Source of the DNA: Acidobacteriaceae bacterium
GTDB taxonomy: Bacteria; Acidobacteriota; Terriglobia; Terriglobales; Acidobacteriaceae
Assembly: GCA_003133425.1 (NCBI GenBank)
Contig: PKXI01000274.1
Coordinates: 1 to 9,677, forward strand
Reading direction: 5' to 3'
Length of the DNA stretch: 9,677 nucleotides
Made by a program: the position numbers and the translations under genes. This document shows positions 1 to 7,289 of the stretch, piece by piece. Every line of letters starts with the position of its first letter. Positions within the stretch are counted from its first letter, which is position 1. Below the pieces are notes generated by a model. It made no database searches and had not been told where the DNA came from. It was given only the letters and a program-made list of their open reading frames with translations.

Positions 1-18
1 TAAATTGAAAATGCTCTA

Positions 19-52
19 GCGCTGGTTGCGCAGCGCGCTCCTGTTGCAGGAG
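19..52. repeat. Two adjacent small hairpins
   Basis: Two inverted repeats stand side by side. GCGCTG (19-24) pairs with CAGCGC (31-36) across a 6-nt loop, and CTCCTG (38-43) pairs with CAGGAG (47-52) across a 3-nt loop. Neither is followed by a convincing T-run on either strand, so this is not a clear intrinsic terminator. It may be the structured tail of a transcript that ends left of the window. Confidence 0.3.
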
Positions 53-81
53 GTTAGATTCTGGGGGTTCTCTGACTGAGC

Positions 82-195
82 TTAGGTGAATGCGCGGCAT
101 TCCCTCATGGATAGATAGACCATGAGCTTGATGTCGCGGCCGTGGAGGATCTCGTAGAAATCGGCCACGAGGTCGCGATGGGACGGTCCGGAAGC
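82..195 (-). pseudogene. Probable remnant of a degraded coding region
   Basis: On the minus strand, 37 codons stay open between an in-frame TAG (198-196) and a TAA (84-82). There is no start codon near the beginning and no ribosome-binding site. The translation is nevertheless protein-like: it includes DLVADFYEILHGRDIKLMVY, an amphipathic helix followed by a hydrophobic strand, with G or C at most third positions. That helix-then-strand pattern recalls TIM-barrel glycosidases such as GH29 fucosidases, but this resemblance is from memory and weak. I infer a fragment of a former gene whose upstream part is gone or frame-broken. A chance open stretch is the alternative. Confidence 0.35.
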
Positions 196-268
196 CTAAA
201 GGCAGTAGCCGATTCTTTATCTGGCTTTTCCAGCACGGCCGGACACGGGTAGGGAATCAAGATATCGG

Positions 269-297
269 CAGTAACTTGATTGTGACACGGCAGTTAC
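269..297 (+). promoter_or_regulatory. Candidate Pho box (PhoB binding array) upstream of pstS
   Basis: Three 7-mers occur at an exact 11-bp period: CAGTAAC (269-275), TTGTGAC (280-286) and CAGTTAC (291-297), with 4-bp spacers. They share the pattern nnGTnAC. Pho boxes in other bacteria are 7-bp direct repeats (CTGTCAT/CTGTCAC type) separated by 4 bp, so the geometry fits and the sequence fits in part. The array lies about 110 bp upstream of the pstS start, which is the expected target. I do not see a good -10 element at the usual distance downstream, so the transcription start is undefined. Confidence 0.5.
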
Positions 298-408
298 CCC
301 TCGCCAGAACCCAAGAAACCAATGCAAAAAATGCACATCTTTCAACTCCCCGTAACATTCGGTGTAGAGAATGAAAGGCGGCAGTGAAAAACTGCAAGGG
401 AGCGTACT

Positions 409-1410
409 TTGAAGAAGACGTTGATTGCCATTGTGTTATCGATGTTGGCCATGAGGACCGCTCAGGCCCAGAAATTGACCGGGGCCGGCGCCACATTTCC
501 ATACCCCATTTACTCCAAGTGGTTCAGTGAATACAGCGCGGCGCATCCCGGCGTCCAGATCAACTACCAGTCCATTGGTTCGGGCGGCGGCATCAGCCAG
601 GTGACCAAGGGCACCGTGGACTTTGGCGCATCGGACATGCCGATGACCGACGATATGCTTTCATCTTCCCAGGTGAAGCTGATCCACATTCCCACTGTGC
701 TGGGCGCGGTGGTTCCGGTTTTCAACGTGCCGGGCGTGAGCGATATCAGGTTCAGCGGCCAGACGCTGGCCGACATTTACCTGGGCAAGATCACGACGTG
801 GGCCGACGCCAATATCGCCAAGGACAATCCGGGAGTAAAACTGCCCGACCAGAAGATCATTGTTGTGCATCGCTCCGATGGCAGCGGTACCAGCTTCATT
901 TTTACCGACTACCTGAGCAAGGTGAACAAGGATTGGGCTGGCGGACCGGGGAAAGGCACCTCGCCCAGCTGGCCGGTGGGCGTAGGTGGCAAGGGCAATG
1001 AGGGCGTGGCCGGATTGGTGCGCCAGTTGCCGGGCGCAATCGGCTATGTGGAACTGATCTATGCGCTCCAGAACAAAATGACGTTTGGTGCGATGAAGAA
1101 CGCTGCCGGCAACTGGGTGAAAGGCTCGATTCCGGGCGTAACCGAGTCCGCGGCTGGGATCAAGAACATGCCCGCCGACTATCGCATTTCGATTACCAAC
1201 GCGCCTGGCGCGGACGCTTATCCAATCTCAAGCTTTACTTACTTGCTGATTCCTACACACCCCACCGATGCTGCCAAGGAAAAGGTACTCAAGGACATGC
1301 TGAGCTGGATCGTTAATTCCGGCGAAGGCGAAGTGTCGTCCCTCTCCTACGCACCGCTGCCGAGCGGCCTGGCGCAGAAGGTTCTGAAGACGATTTACGC
1401 TTTGCCGTAG
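409..1410 (+). CDS. pstS: Periplasmic phosphate-binding protein PstS
   Basis: This is the substrate-binding protein of the high-affinity Pst phosphate importer. It captures phosphate in the periplasm and hands it to the PstCAB membrane complex. The 333-residue product begins with a Sec signal peptide (Lys2-Lys3, hydrophobic core 4-14, probable cleavage at AQA20|Q21); there is no lipobox. Family motifs are GAGATFPYPIYSKW at 25-38, GSGGGI at 57-62, DFGASDMPM at 71-79 and RSDGSGT at 155-161; these include the Ser/Thr/Asp/Arg ligands that bind phosphate in PstS proteins. The start is a TTG preceded by AGGGAG (397-402) at a good distance; no in-frame ATG lies just upstream. A Pho-box-like array precedes the gene and an intrinsic terminator follows it. 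No pstC, pstA, pstB or phoU lies next to it, so it is an orphan here and must work with a transporter encoded elsewhere. Confidence 0.95.
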   Translation: MKKTLIAIVLSMLAMRTAQAQKLTGAGATFPYPIYSKWFSEYSAAHPGVQINYQSIGSGGGISQVTKGTVDFGASDMPMTDDMLSSSQVKLIHIPTVLGAVVPVFNVPGVSDIRFSGQTLADIYLGKITTWADANIAKDNPGVKLPDQKIIVVHRSDGSGTSFIFTDYLSKVNKDWAGGPGKGTSPSWPVGVGGKGNEGVAGLVRQLPGAIGYVELIYALQNKMTFGAMKNAAGNWVKGSIPGVTESAAGIKNMPADYRISITNAPGADAYPISSFTYLLIPTHPTDAAKEKVLKDMLSWIVNSGEGEVSSLSYAPLPSGLAQKVLKTIYALP

Positions 1411-1433
1411 AGATTGGGCCATAGAAATTTGCG

Positions 1434-1465
1434 AAGGGTCCGGCTTATTCGTCGGACCTTTTCGT
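1434..1465 (+). terminator. Intrinsic terminator after pstS
   Basis: A stem of about 9 bp (AAGGGTCCG at 1434-1442 with CGGACCTTT at 1453-1461, one G-U pair) closes a 10-nt loop and runs into TTTTCGTTT. It starts 24 nt after the pstS stop. It separates pstS from the next gene and supports pstS being a single-gene transcript. Confidence 0.75.
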
Positions 1466-1506
1466 TTGCAATTGACTGGAACCGGCGAGCCTTCACACGA
1501 GTGGTG

Positions 1507-1515
1507 TGCTAGGAT
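1507..1515 (+). promoter_or_regulatory. Possible extended -10 promoter element
   Basis: TGCTAGGAT matches the extended -10 form TGnTAnnAT. It lies 24 nt upstream of the start at 1539, which would leave a short leader containing the GGAGG ribosome-binding site. No clear -35 is visible, so this is tentative. Confidence 0.25.
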
Positions 1516-1538
1516 TATGGACCGATGGAGGGACTGGT

Positions 1539-1970
1539 ATGCGGCAAGCGGTCCGGCTTCTGGTGGTTTGCGCCTTGGTGTTTCTGCCAGGGCTTTTGAT
1601 CGCAGGGGAACACTTCGACGGCAATTGGCTCACAACGCTCACGTGTCCCGCAAAAGGGAGTACAGAGGGCTATACCTGGAAGATTCCAAGCGTGATCCAA
1701 AACGGCAACTTCAAAGGAGAGCACGGCACGGCCGGGCAACCCGGCTATCTGCTGATTGAAGGCCCAGTCGCGGAAGATGGCTCGGCCAAGCTGTCTGCCA
1801 ATGGAATCGTCTACTCCAGGACGTATGCTCGTGGAGTCTTCGCCCATGAGGGCGAGAATTACAGCTACAACATCAAAGCCAAATTCAAAGAAACTGAAGG
1901 CTCAGGCGCGCGAGACGAGGGCCTCGGCATCGTAGGCCGCCCTTGTACATTCGACTTTGTGAAGCAATAG
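1539..1970 (+). CDS. Small exported protein of unknown function
   Basis: The 143-residue product has a clear Sec signal peptide: Arg2 and Arg6, a hydrophobic core at about 7-20, and cleavage probably near LLIAG. The mature part is short, rich in Gly, Tyr and polar strand-forming residues, and has two cysteines, one shortly after the signal (in LTCPAKG) and one near the C-terminus (GRPCTFDFVKQ); they could form one disulfide in the periplasm. I recognise the general type (FDGNW near the start, a GEHGTAGQPG stretch in the middle, PC-x-FxFVKQ at the end) as a recurrent uncharacterised exported family, without a known function. The ATG at 1539 was chosen because GGAGG (1528-1532) stands 6 nt upstream and the signal peptide begins there; an ATG at 1506 would add 11 residues and spoil the signal. 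It converges on the frataxin gene with a 19-nt gap and no visible terminator between them. Confidence 0.8.
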   Translation: MRQAVRLLVVCALVFLPGLLIAGEHFDGNWLTTLTCPAKGSTEGYTWKIPSVIQNGNFKGEHGTAGQPGYLLIEGPVAEDGSAKLSANGIVYSRTYARGVFAHEGENYSYNIKAKFKETEGSGARDEGLGIVGRPCTFDFVKQ

Positions 1971-1989
1971 GCCGACGGCGGAATCAGAG

Positions 1990-2313
1990 TTAACTTTTGA
2001 GGTGCTCCGCGATCAGACGGTCAACGAGCGGCATGAGAGCCTCGCCTGTGCGTGGAAGCACGAAGGCTTTGGCCGCATCATCCCAATCGAGTTTGAAGCT
2101 GGTGGAGAGCGCTGAGATCCATATCTGGCGAACCGGCGCATTGGGCGTGATCACGAATTTGCCCGCGGGTTCTTCGAACAGAACATTCAGTACGCCGCCC
2201 TGCTCCTCCACTTCGAAGCCGGAGTCTTCAACTTCCTCGCGCTCGATGAGGTGCTGTTTGAGGGCTTCATGAGCGATATCGACCAGACGGCGGAACTCCA
2301 ATTCATCCAACAT
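1990..2313 (-). CDS. cyaY: Bacterial frataxin homologue CyaY (iron-sulfur cluster assembly)
   Basis: The 107-residue product matches the frataxin/CyaY family in length and layout: an N-terminal helix (LDELEFRRLVDIAHEALKQH, 2-21), an acidic patch (EREEVEDSGFEVEE, 24-37), strands GGVLNVLFE (39-47) and GKFVITPN (51-58), the hallmark QIWIS (63-67) with the invariant Trp65, FKLDW (73-77), and a C-terminal helix after the TGE at 89-91. CyaY is a cytoplasmic iron-binding protein that binds the IscS-IscU complex and modulates Fe-S cluster synthesis. The acidic ridge thought to bind iron and IscS is present. The ATG at 2313 starts directly at the family's N-terminus, with GAGG just upstream at short spacing; a longer in-frame extension to 2445 has no family resemblance and overlaps the region upstream of the divergent gene. 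No isc or suf gene is adjacent. Confidence 0.85.
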   Translation of the reverse strand: MLDELEFRRLVDIAHEALKQHLIEREEVEDSGFEVEEQGGVLNVLFEEPAGKFVITPNAPVRQIWISALSTSFKLDWDDAAKAFVLPRTGEALMPLVDRLIAEHLKS

Positions 2314-2523
2314 GGCCTCAGTGTAACAAGTTCTGATATCGCAGGTGTCATGCCAACTCTGGCTCCAGCTCGGGCGTTTGGCTCCGCAGATACGGAAATA
2401 CCCTATCCCATTCATGCACTCGGCCAGCTTTCTCCCACGTTTCACGCGCTTCTTGTCGACTCTTTACCGGGAGGTCGCAATTCACCGCTCGCGCGCCAAA
2501 ATTCTGCTCGGCATGGAAGCACT

Positions 2524-3414
2524 GTGCGTTCGCTTTGGGCGACTGTAGCCGTTCTGGCGATTGCGCAGGCTGCCTTGTGTGCTCAGCCGCGTCAACCGGA
2601 GACGGCTGGTCAACTGGTTCGCGAGGTCGTCTACAACGAACTTCAGGACCACCAGGCACATGGTTCCTGGCGTTATTGGGTTCAGCGGCACAAAGAGGAC
2701 GGGACGGAGCGCGAGGACCAGGTGGAGACCGCGGAAGGACCCATTACACGGCTTTACCTCAGCGATGGGCGCCCACTGAGGCCGGAGTTTCAAAAGCAGG
2801 AGGAGACCCGGCTGCAGCGCCTGCTTGGCTCGACCTGGGAGCAGGCCCGCAACCAGCGGGAATTCACCGACGGCGAAGAGCGTATTGGCCGGATTCTGGT
2901 GATGTTGCCGAATGCATTCATTTTCGAGTATGACGGCGAGGAGAAGGGATGCCGCCGGCTGAGTTTCCGGCCCAATCCGGCCTATGTTGCGCAATCAGTT
3001 GAATCTCGTATCTTCCACGCCCTGGGTGGTACGCTGTGCATCGATACTCAGTACAAAAGGCTGGCGCAGATCGACGGCCGAATCCGGGAGAATGTGGACT
3101 TCGGTTTCGGCATCCTGGGCCGGCTCAGCAAGGGCGGGTGGTTCCAGTTGAAGCGAACCCAGGTGAGCGCCACAGAGTGGAAGATCGAGGGCCTGGAGTT
3201 ACACGTCAGCGGCCGAGCGATGCTGTTCAAGGATTTTTCTCACGAGATCAGTGAGGTGCGGGGAGGGTTCGTCCAAGTTCCTTCTGGCTTGAACCTGGCG
3301 CAGGGGATGAAACTGCTGCAGCAGACCCCATTCCAGACCGAGGCGCTGCCCACTGTGCAATTTCCGACGGCGATCTCCCACCGGTCAGTACCCGTCTTCG
3401 CGCTGCGCCAATAA
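2524..3414 (+). CDS. Exported protein of unknown function (possible LolA-like fold)
   Basis: I do not recognise a named family. The 296-residue product starts with a good Sec signal peptide (MRSLWATVAVLAIAQAALCA, probable cleavage at A20|Q21), so it is periplasmic or secreted. The mature part has a helix-rich first half (GQLVREVVYNEL, then a highly charged segment with QKQEETRLQRLL) and a second half of alternating strands (IDGRIRENVDFGFGILG, GGWFQLKRTQV, EWKIEGLELHVSG) ending in a Phe-rich segment (LFKDFSHEISEV). Such a strand series recalls the LolA/RseB-like superfamily of periplasmic lipid- or lipoprotein-binding proteins; this is only a guess. I chose the GTG at 2524 because the signal peptide begins exactly there and GGAAG (2515-2519) precedes it. 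The frame stays open back to 2251, but that part runs antisense to cyaY and gives low-complexity translation. It is divergent from cyaY with a 210-bp gap. Confidence 0.75.
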   Translation: MRSLWATVAVLAIAQAALCAQPRQPETAGQLVREVVYNELQDHQAHGSWRYWVQRHKEDGTEREDQVETAEGPITRLYLSDGRPLRPEFQKQEETRLQRLLGSTWEQARNQREFTDGEERIGRILVMLPNAFIFEYDGEEKGCRRLSFRPNPAYVAQSVESRIFHALGGTLCIDTQYKRLAQIDGRIRENVDFGFGILGRLSKGGWFQLKRTQVSATEWKIEGLELHVSGRAMLFKDFSHEISEVRGGFVQVPSGLNLAQGMKLLQQTPFQTEALPTVQFPTAISHRSVPVFALRQ

Positions 3415-3502
3415 GCGCTGACCATTCTCAGCACCTGAGGTTATGGCCAGCATGGCGTCAGCATTATTTCGTGCAGCCGGGATGTCGTCTTTCAGGACAG
3501 AT

Positions 3503-3529
3503 TAAAGTTCCCCACGGTTCCGTCGATAT
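3503..3529 (+). promoter_or_regulatory. Candidate sigma-28 (FliA) flagellar-type promoter
   Basis: TAAAGTTC (3503-3510), exactly 11 nt, then GTCGATAT (3522-3529). The enterobacterial FliA consensus is TAAAGTTT-N11-GCCGATAA, so this agrees at 7 of 8 and 6 of 8 positions with exact spacing. The inferred transcription start near 3536 would give a leader of about 28 nt containing the GAGGAG ribosome-binding site of the gene at 3565. No flagellar gene lies in the window. Confidence 0.6.
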
Positions 3530-3564
3530 GGGACAGCAGGGGCAGCCCCAAGCGAGGAGCGAAG

Positions 3565-3819
3565 ATGGAGATCAGTCCAATCGCCGGAATTCGCGCAATG
3601 CCGGTTGTGAAGGTTCCACCAGCGGACCCTGAGCTCTCGGCTCTGTTTGAAATCGAGAATTCGGCTGGTCCGGGCGACGACAGCTATTCAGGTAGCGGCA
3701 AGAAGGCCGGAGGCGGGCAGGACGCCGAATCAGACGAACTGGAAGACGGCATCGAAGCTGAGTCGAGCGGACACGCTGGCGAGAATGGCCAGGGCGCGCA
3801 GATCAACTATTTTGCGTAA
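3565..3819 (+). CDS. Small acidic, probably disordered protein; function unknown
   Basis: The 84-residue product has no signal peptide, membrane segment or cysteine. It has three parts: a hydrophobic, proline-containing N-terminus (MEISPIAGIRAMPVVK, 1-16) and a short helix-like piece (DPELSALFEIEN, 21-32); a Gly/Ser/Asp/Glu-rich middle (35-77) with about 16 acidic against 4 basic residues in the whole protein; and a C-terminus ending QINYFA. It looks like a disordered linker between two short binding motifs. The start is firm: ATG at 3565 with GAGGAG (3554-3559) 5 nt upstream. A sigma-28-type promoter directly precedes it, so I infer expression with flagellar or motility genes, but no function can be read from the sequence. 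The strong ribosome-binding site and promoter make a spurious frame unlikely. Confidence 0.75.
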   Translation: MEISPIAGIRAMPVVKVPPADPELSALFEIENSAGPGDDSYSGSGKKAGGGQDAESDELEDGIEAESSGHAGENGQGAQINYFA

Positions 3820-3878
3820 GCGGTCAGCGACAGAACTAGTCATTGAATTTGGATCGAATTGGCTCAAGGGTATTTGCA

Positions 3879-3940
3879 GGGGCTAAAGCCCGTGTCACTT
3901 TTCAGTGCTTTGCAGCACGGCTGAAGCCGTGCCCTGACAC
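3879..3940. repeat. Palindromic intergenic repeat cluster (REP-like)
   Basis: GGGCTAAAGCCC (3880-3891) is a palindrome apart from its two central bases. GCACGGCTGAAGCCGTGC (3915-3932) is a second with 8-bp arms. GTGTCA (3892-3897) and TGACAC (3935-3940) form a further pair that encloses the second. The two cores share the pattern GGCTnAAGCC. I associate repeats with these cores with intergenic regions of acidobacterial genomes (from memory, not checked). The cluster sits between convergent genes, a typical place for REP-like elements, and may also help end transcription from both sides, although no T-run follows. Confidence 0.6.
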
Positions 3941-4026
3941 TTCATGCGGCTCCGGACGCATTATGCGCAAGGTCTGGAGTCGCCGAGCGGGAAGTTCTGC
4001 AATGTGAAGTGTCGGGCACTACTTCA
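3936..4026. repeat. Long-range inverted repeat and nested hairpins between convergent genes
   Basis: GACACTTCA (3936-3944) is perfectly complementary to TGAAGTGTC (4005-4013), 60 nt away. Inside it, ATGCG (3944-3948) pairs with CGCAT (3957-3961). A competing hairpin joins TGAAGT (4005-4010) with ACTTCA (4021-4026). On the minus strand it lies just past the end of the exporter operon (stop at 4070) and could act as a structured 3' end, but it lacks a T-tract. Confidence 0.4.
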
Positions 4027-4069
4027 AGGCGGTAATTGAAACAGCCACCAACAGCTGCGTGAGCAATAC

Positions 4070-5178
4070 CTACAGTGTTCGCTTGAAGAGCGGGGTTGCG
4101 ATCAGTAGTGTGCCCATGCCGAAGACGAACAGGAATAACAGGTCGAACTGGATGGCGGCGAATCCGCCGTCTTTCAGGATGATTGATTTGAAGCCATGTA
4201 TGGCGTAGGTGAAAGGGTCGACGACAGAGAGCGCTCGGAGCCAGGCTGGAAATGCCGAGATGGGATACATGGCGCCGGAAGGGTAGAAAAGCAGAAGGTT
4301 GAGAACGCCGAACATGGCGCGGGGAACCAGCGGATCGTCTACGCGTACCATGAGCAGAAACATCATGCCGTTGAAGGCGAGCGAGGTGACTAGAATCAGG
4401 GACAGAACTTCGAGCATGACTATGGGATGAAAGATGATTCCGAGTCCGGCCATCAGCGAGCCGATGATTGTCAGGCAGATGCCGCTGAGGACGGCCTTGA
4501 TGGAGCCGGCCAGGTTGAGGCCCATCACAAGTTCGAGGCGCGTGATGGGGGTGACGAGATAGCCCTCGTGGACGCCGCGGGCCTTGTCGTCGATGTACAA
4601 CATGCCGCCGCCGATCATCACGGAGATGTACATGGCCAGCGCGATGCATGCCGGGAGAAGAAACTTCATATAGCCGACGTAGGGGTAGAGCTCGACGATT
4701 TCAAGCGCGATGCTGTTGGCCACGCGAGGCTGAATAACCGGGGCGCTGAGTGCAGCGACCAGAGCCTGCATTTCGCCCTCAAGGCTGCCGGAGGTGAACT
4801 GGTCAGTGTTGTCGACGACAAAGCCAATGCGTGGCGCATCCTGCGAATAGACGCGGCGCGAGTATTGCACGGGAATGATGACGGCACCATCTACCTTGCC
4901 GGTGCGAACGTCTTCGCGAGCTTGCATCTCATCGCTGTAGTTGATGGTGGTGAAGGTTTTGATATTGACGGCGATGGCGTCGAAGCCCTCGCGGATCTTG
5001 ACTGCTTCAGGACCATGATCGTAGTCGACTACGGCCACCTTGGCGCCGACGATCTTGCCGCCGAAGGCGTTGCCCATGATGATCAACTGCAGAATCGGCA
5101 TCATCAGCGACATGATCATGAGCGTGGGCGAGCGGAAGAACTTGCGCATTTCGCGTTCTACGATTGCAGACATTCGGT

Positions 5179-5182
<4 letters not shown>
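4070..5182 (-). CDS. ABC-2 type exporter permease (YbhS/YbhR-like)
   Basis: This is the membrane subunit of an ABC exporter. The 370-residue product has the ABC-2 layout: a cytoplasmic N-terminus with basic residues, TM1 at about 20-38, a periplasmic domain of about 130 residues (AVVDYDHG onward, including FVVDNTDQ), then five clustered TM segments in the C-terminal half (FLLPACIALAMYISVMIGGG, and so on) with the family's cytoplasmic linker GYLVTPITRLELVMG and the late motif YPSGAMYPISAFPAWLR before DPFTYAIHGF. It is the last gene of the four-gene operon: its ATG overlaps the ATPase stop as ATGA (5182-5179), with GGGAG upstream. The E. coli counterpart has two permeases (YbhS, YbhR). Only one is present here and no second lies downstream, so it would act as a homodimer. 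The substrate cannot be deduced from the sequence. Confidence 0.9.
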
Positions 5183-6224
<1,042 letters not shown>

Positions 6225-6228
<4 letters not shown>

Positions 6229-7289
6229 TGCTTCACCAACTTGGTCTTGGGAATGTAAATTTCTGCGGTCATGCCGGGGACGAACTGCTCGCCGGGATTG
6301 TCGATGAGCATTTTCAACTGGATTGTTTTGATGTCGCGCTTGCGGGCGCTCACGTCGCGCTGGGTGGCAAAGTCGGCTTCCGCGGCCTTGTTGATGACCT
6401 TGCCGTAGATGATTGCGCCGCCGGGCATAACCACGCGCAGGCTGTCGCCCAATTGCACAGCGTCGGCCTGCGTTTCCGGCAGTGGCGCATAGACCCAAGT
6501 CTGGGTGAGGTCCATGATGGTGACGATGGGAGCACCCATTGCGACTACTTCGCCCTGCCGGGCCGCCCATACGTTCACTCTTCCGCCGACTGGCGCCAGC
6601 ACTTCAGCATAACTTTTCTCGACCCTGGCTTGATCGGCGAGCGCGCGCGCGTTTGCCACGTCGGCGCGAGTCGAGTCCACAGTGTGAGCCGAAACGGCCG
6701 CCAGCAGTTCATGGGCGCGTGCCTGGCGGAGGTTGGCCTGGGCTGCTGAAAGCGTACTCGCTGCAGCGTTCACGGCAGCTTGCGCCGCCTGCAGGGCGGT
6801 TACCTGCTCATCCCGCGCTTGCGCGCTCATGATGCCCTGCTGGGCGAGCGCGACGGTCCGGCTGGTATCGGCCTGCTGATGTTCGAGCTGTGCTTTGGCC
6901 TGGGCCAGGGAAGCCTCGGCGACCCGCACCTGGGCTTCTGCGCTGACTGTGGCGCTGCTGGTCTCGCCGCTGTTCTGACGCTCAGTCTCGACGGTTCCGT
7001 TCAGCTTCGAGCGCTGACTGGCCGTGGCGGCTTCGGCCGCTTTGAGCGCCGCGTCCAAGTCATCGCTGCCGATAACGGCGATCAGTTGTCCGGCCTTGAC
7101 GGTGTCGCCTTCTTTGACGGTGAGTGTCTGGATGCGTCCCGGAATTCTGGCGCTCACCAACACCTCATTGGCGTCCACTGTGCCGATCAGTTGCAGGTCA
7201 CCTGTGGGCCTGACCGTGACCAGGTACCAGATGAGCGATCCCAGCGTCAGCAGGGCCAGGATGATGAAAACTCGATTACGTGCGTTCAC
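6225..7289 (-). CDS. HlyD/YbhG-type membrane-fusion (periplasmic adaptor) protein
   Basis: This adaptor links the inner-membrane exporter to an outer-membrane channel. The 354-residue product is anchored by one N-terminal TM segment (about 7-25). A first lipoyl half follows (VDANEVLVSARIPGRIQTLTV to KAGQLIAVIGSDD, about 38-77). Next is a long Ala/Gln/Glu-rich alpha-helical hairpin (about 78-225), then the second lipoyl half (VLAPVGGRVNVWAARQGEVV) with MDLTQTWVYAPLPET, and a beta-barrel ending FVPGMTAEIYIPK. The start is GTG at 7289, overlapping the TetR stop as GTGA, with GAGAGGA upstream. A YbhG-like adaptor usually requires a TolC-type outer-membrane protein; none is encoded in this window. 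Confidence 0.92.

Noticed and set aside
321..335. Repeated ATGCA in the pstS leader
   Set aside because: Too short and AT-simple to distinguish from chance.
2314..2445. Longer start for cyaY at 2445
   Set aside because: The added 44 residues do not resemble frataxin; the ATG at 2313 begins at the family's first helix.
2251..2523. N-terminal extension of the exported protein starting at 2251
   Set aside because: The first part runs antisense to cyaY, and the signal peptide would lie 91 residues inside. The GTG at 2524 puts it at the N-terminus with a ribosome-binding site.
3820..4069. A second permease gene or remnant at the end of the exporter operon
   Set aside because: Reading past the permease stop on the minus strand gives no membrane-like sequence; the region is made of palindromes.
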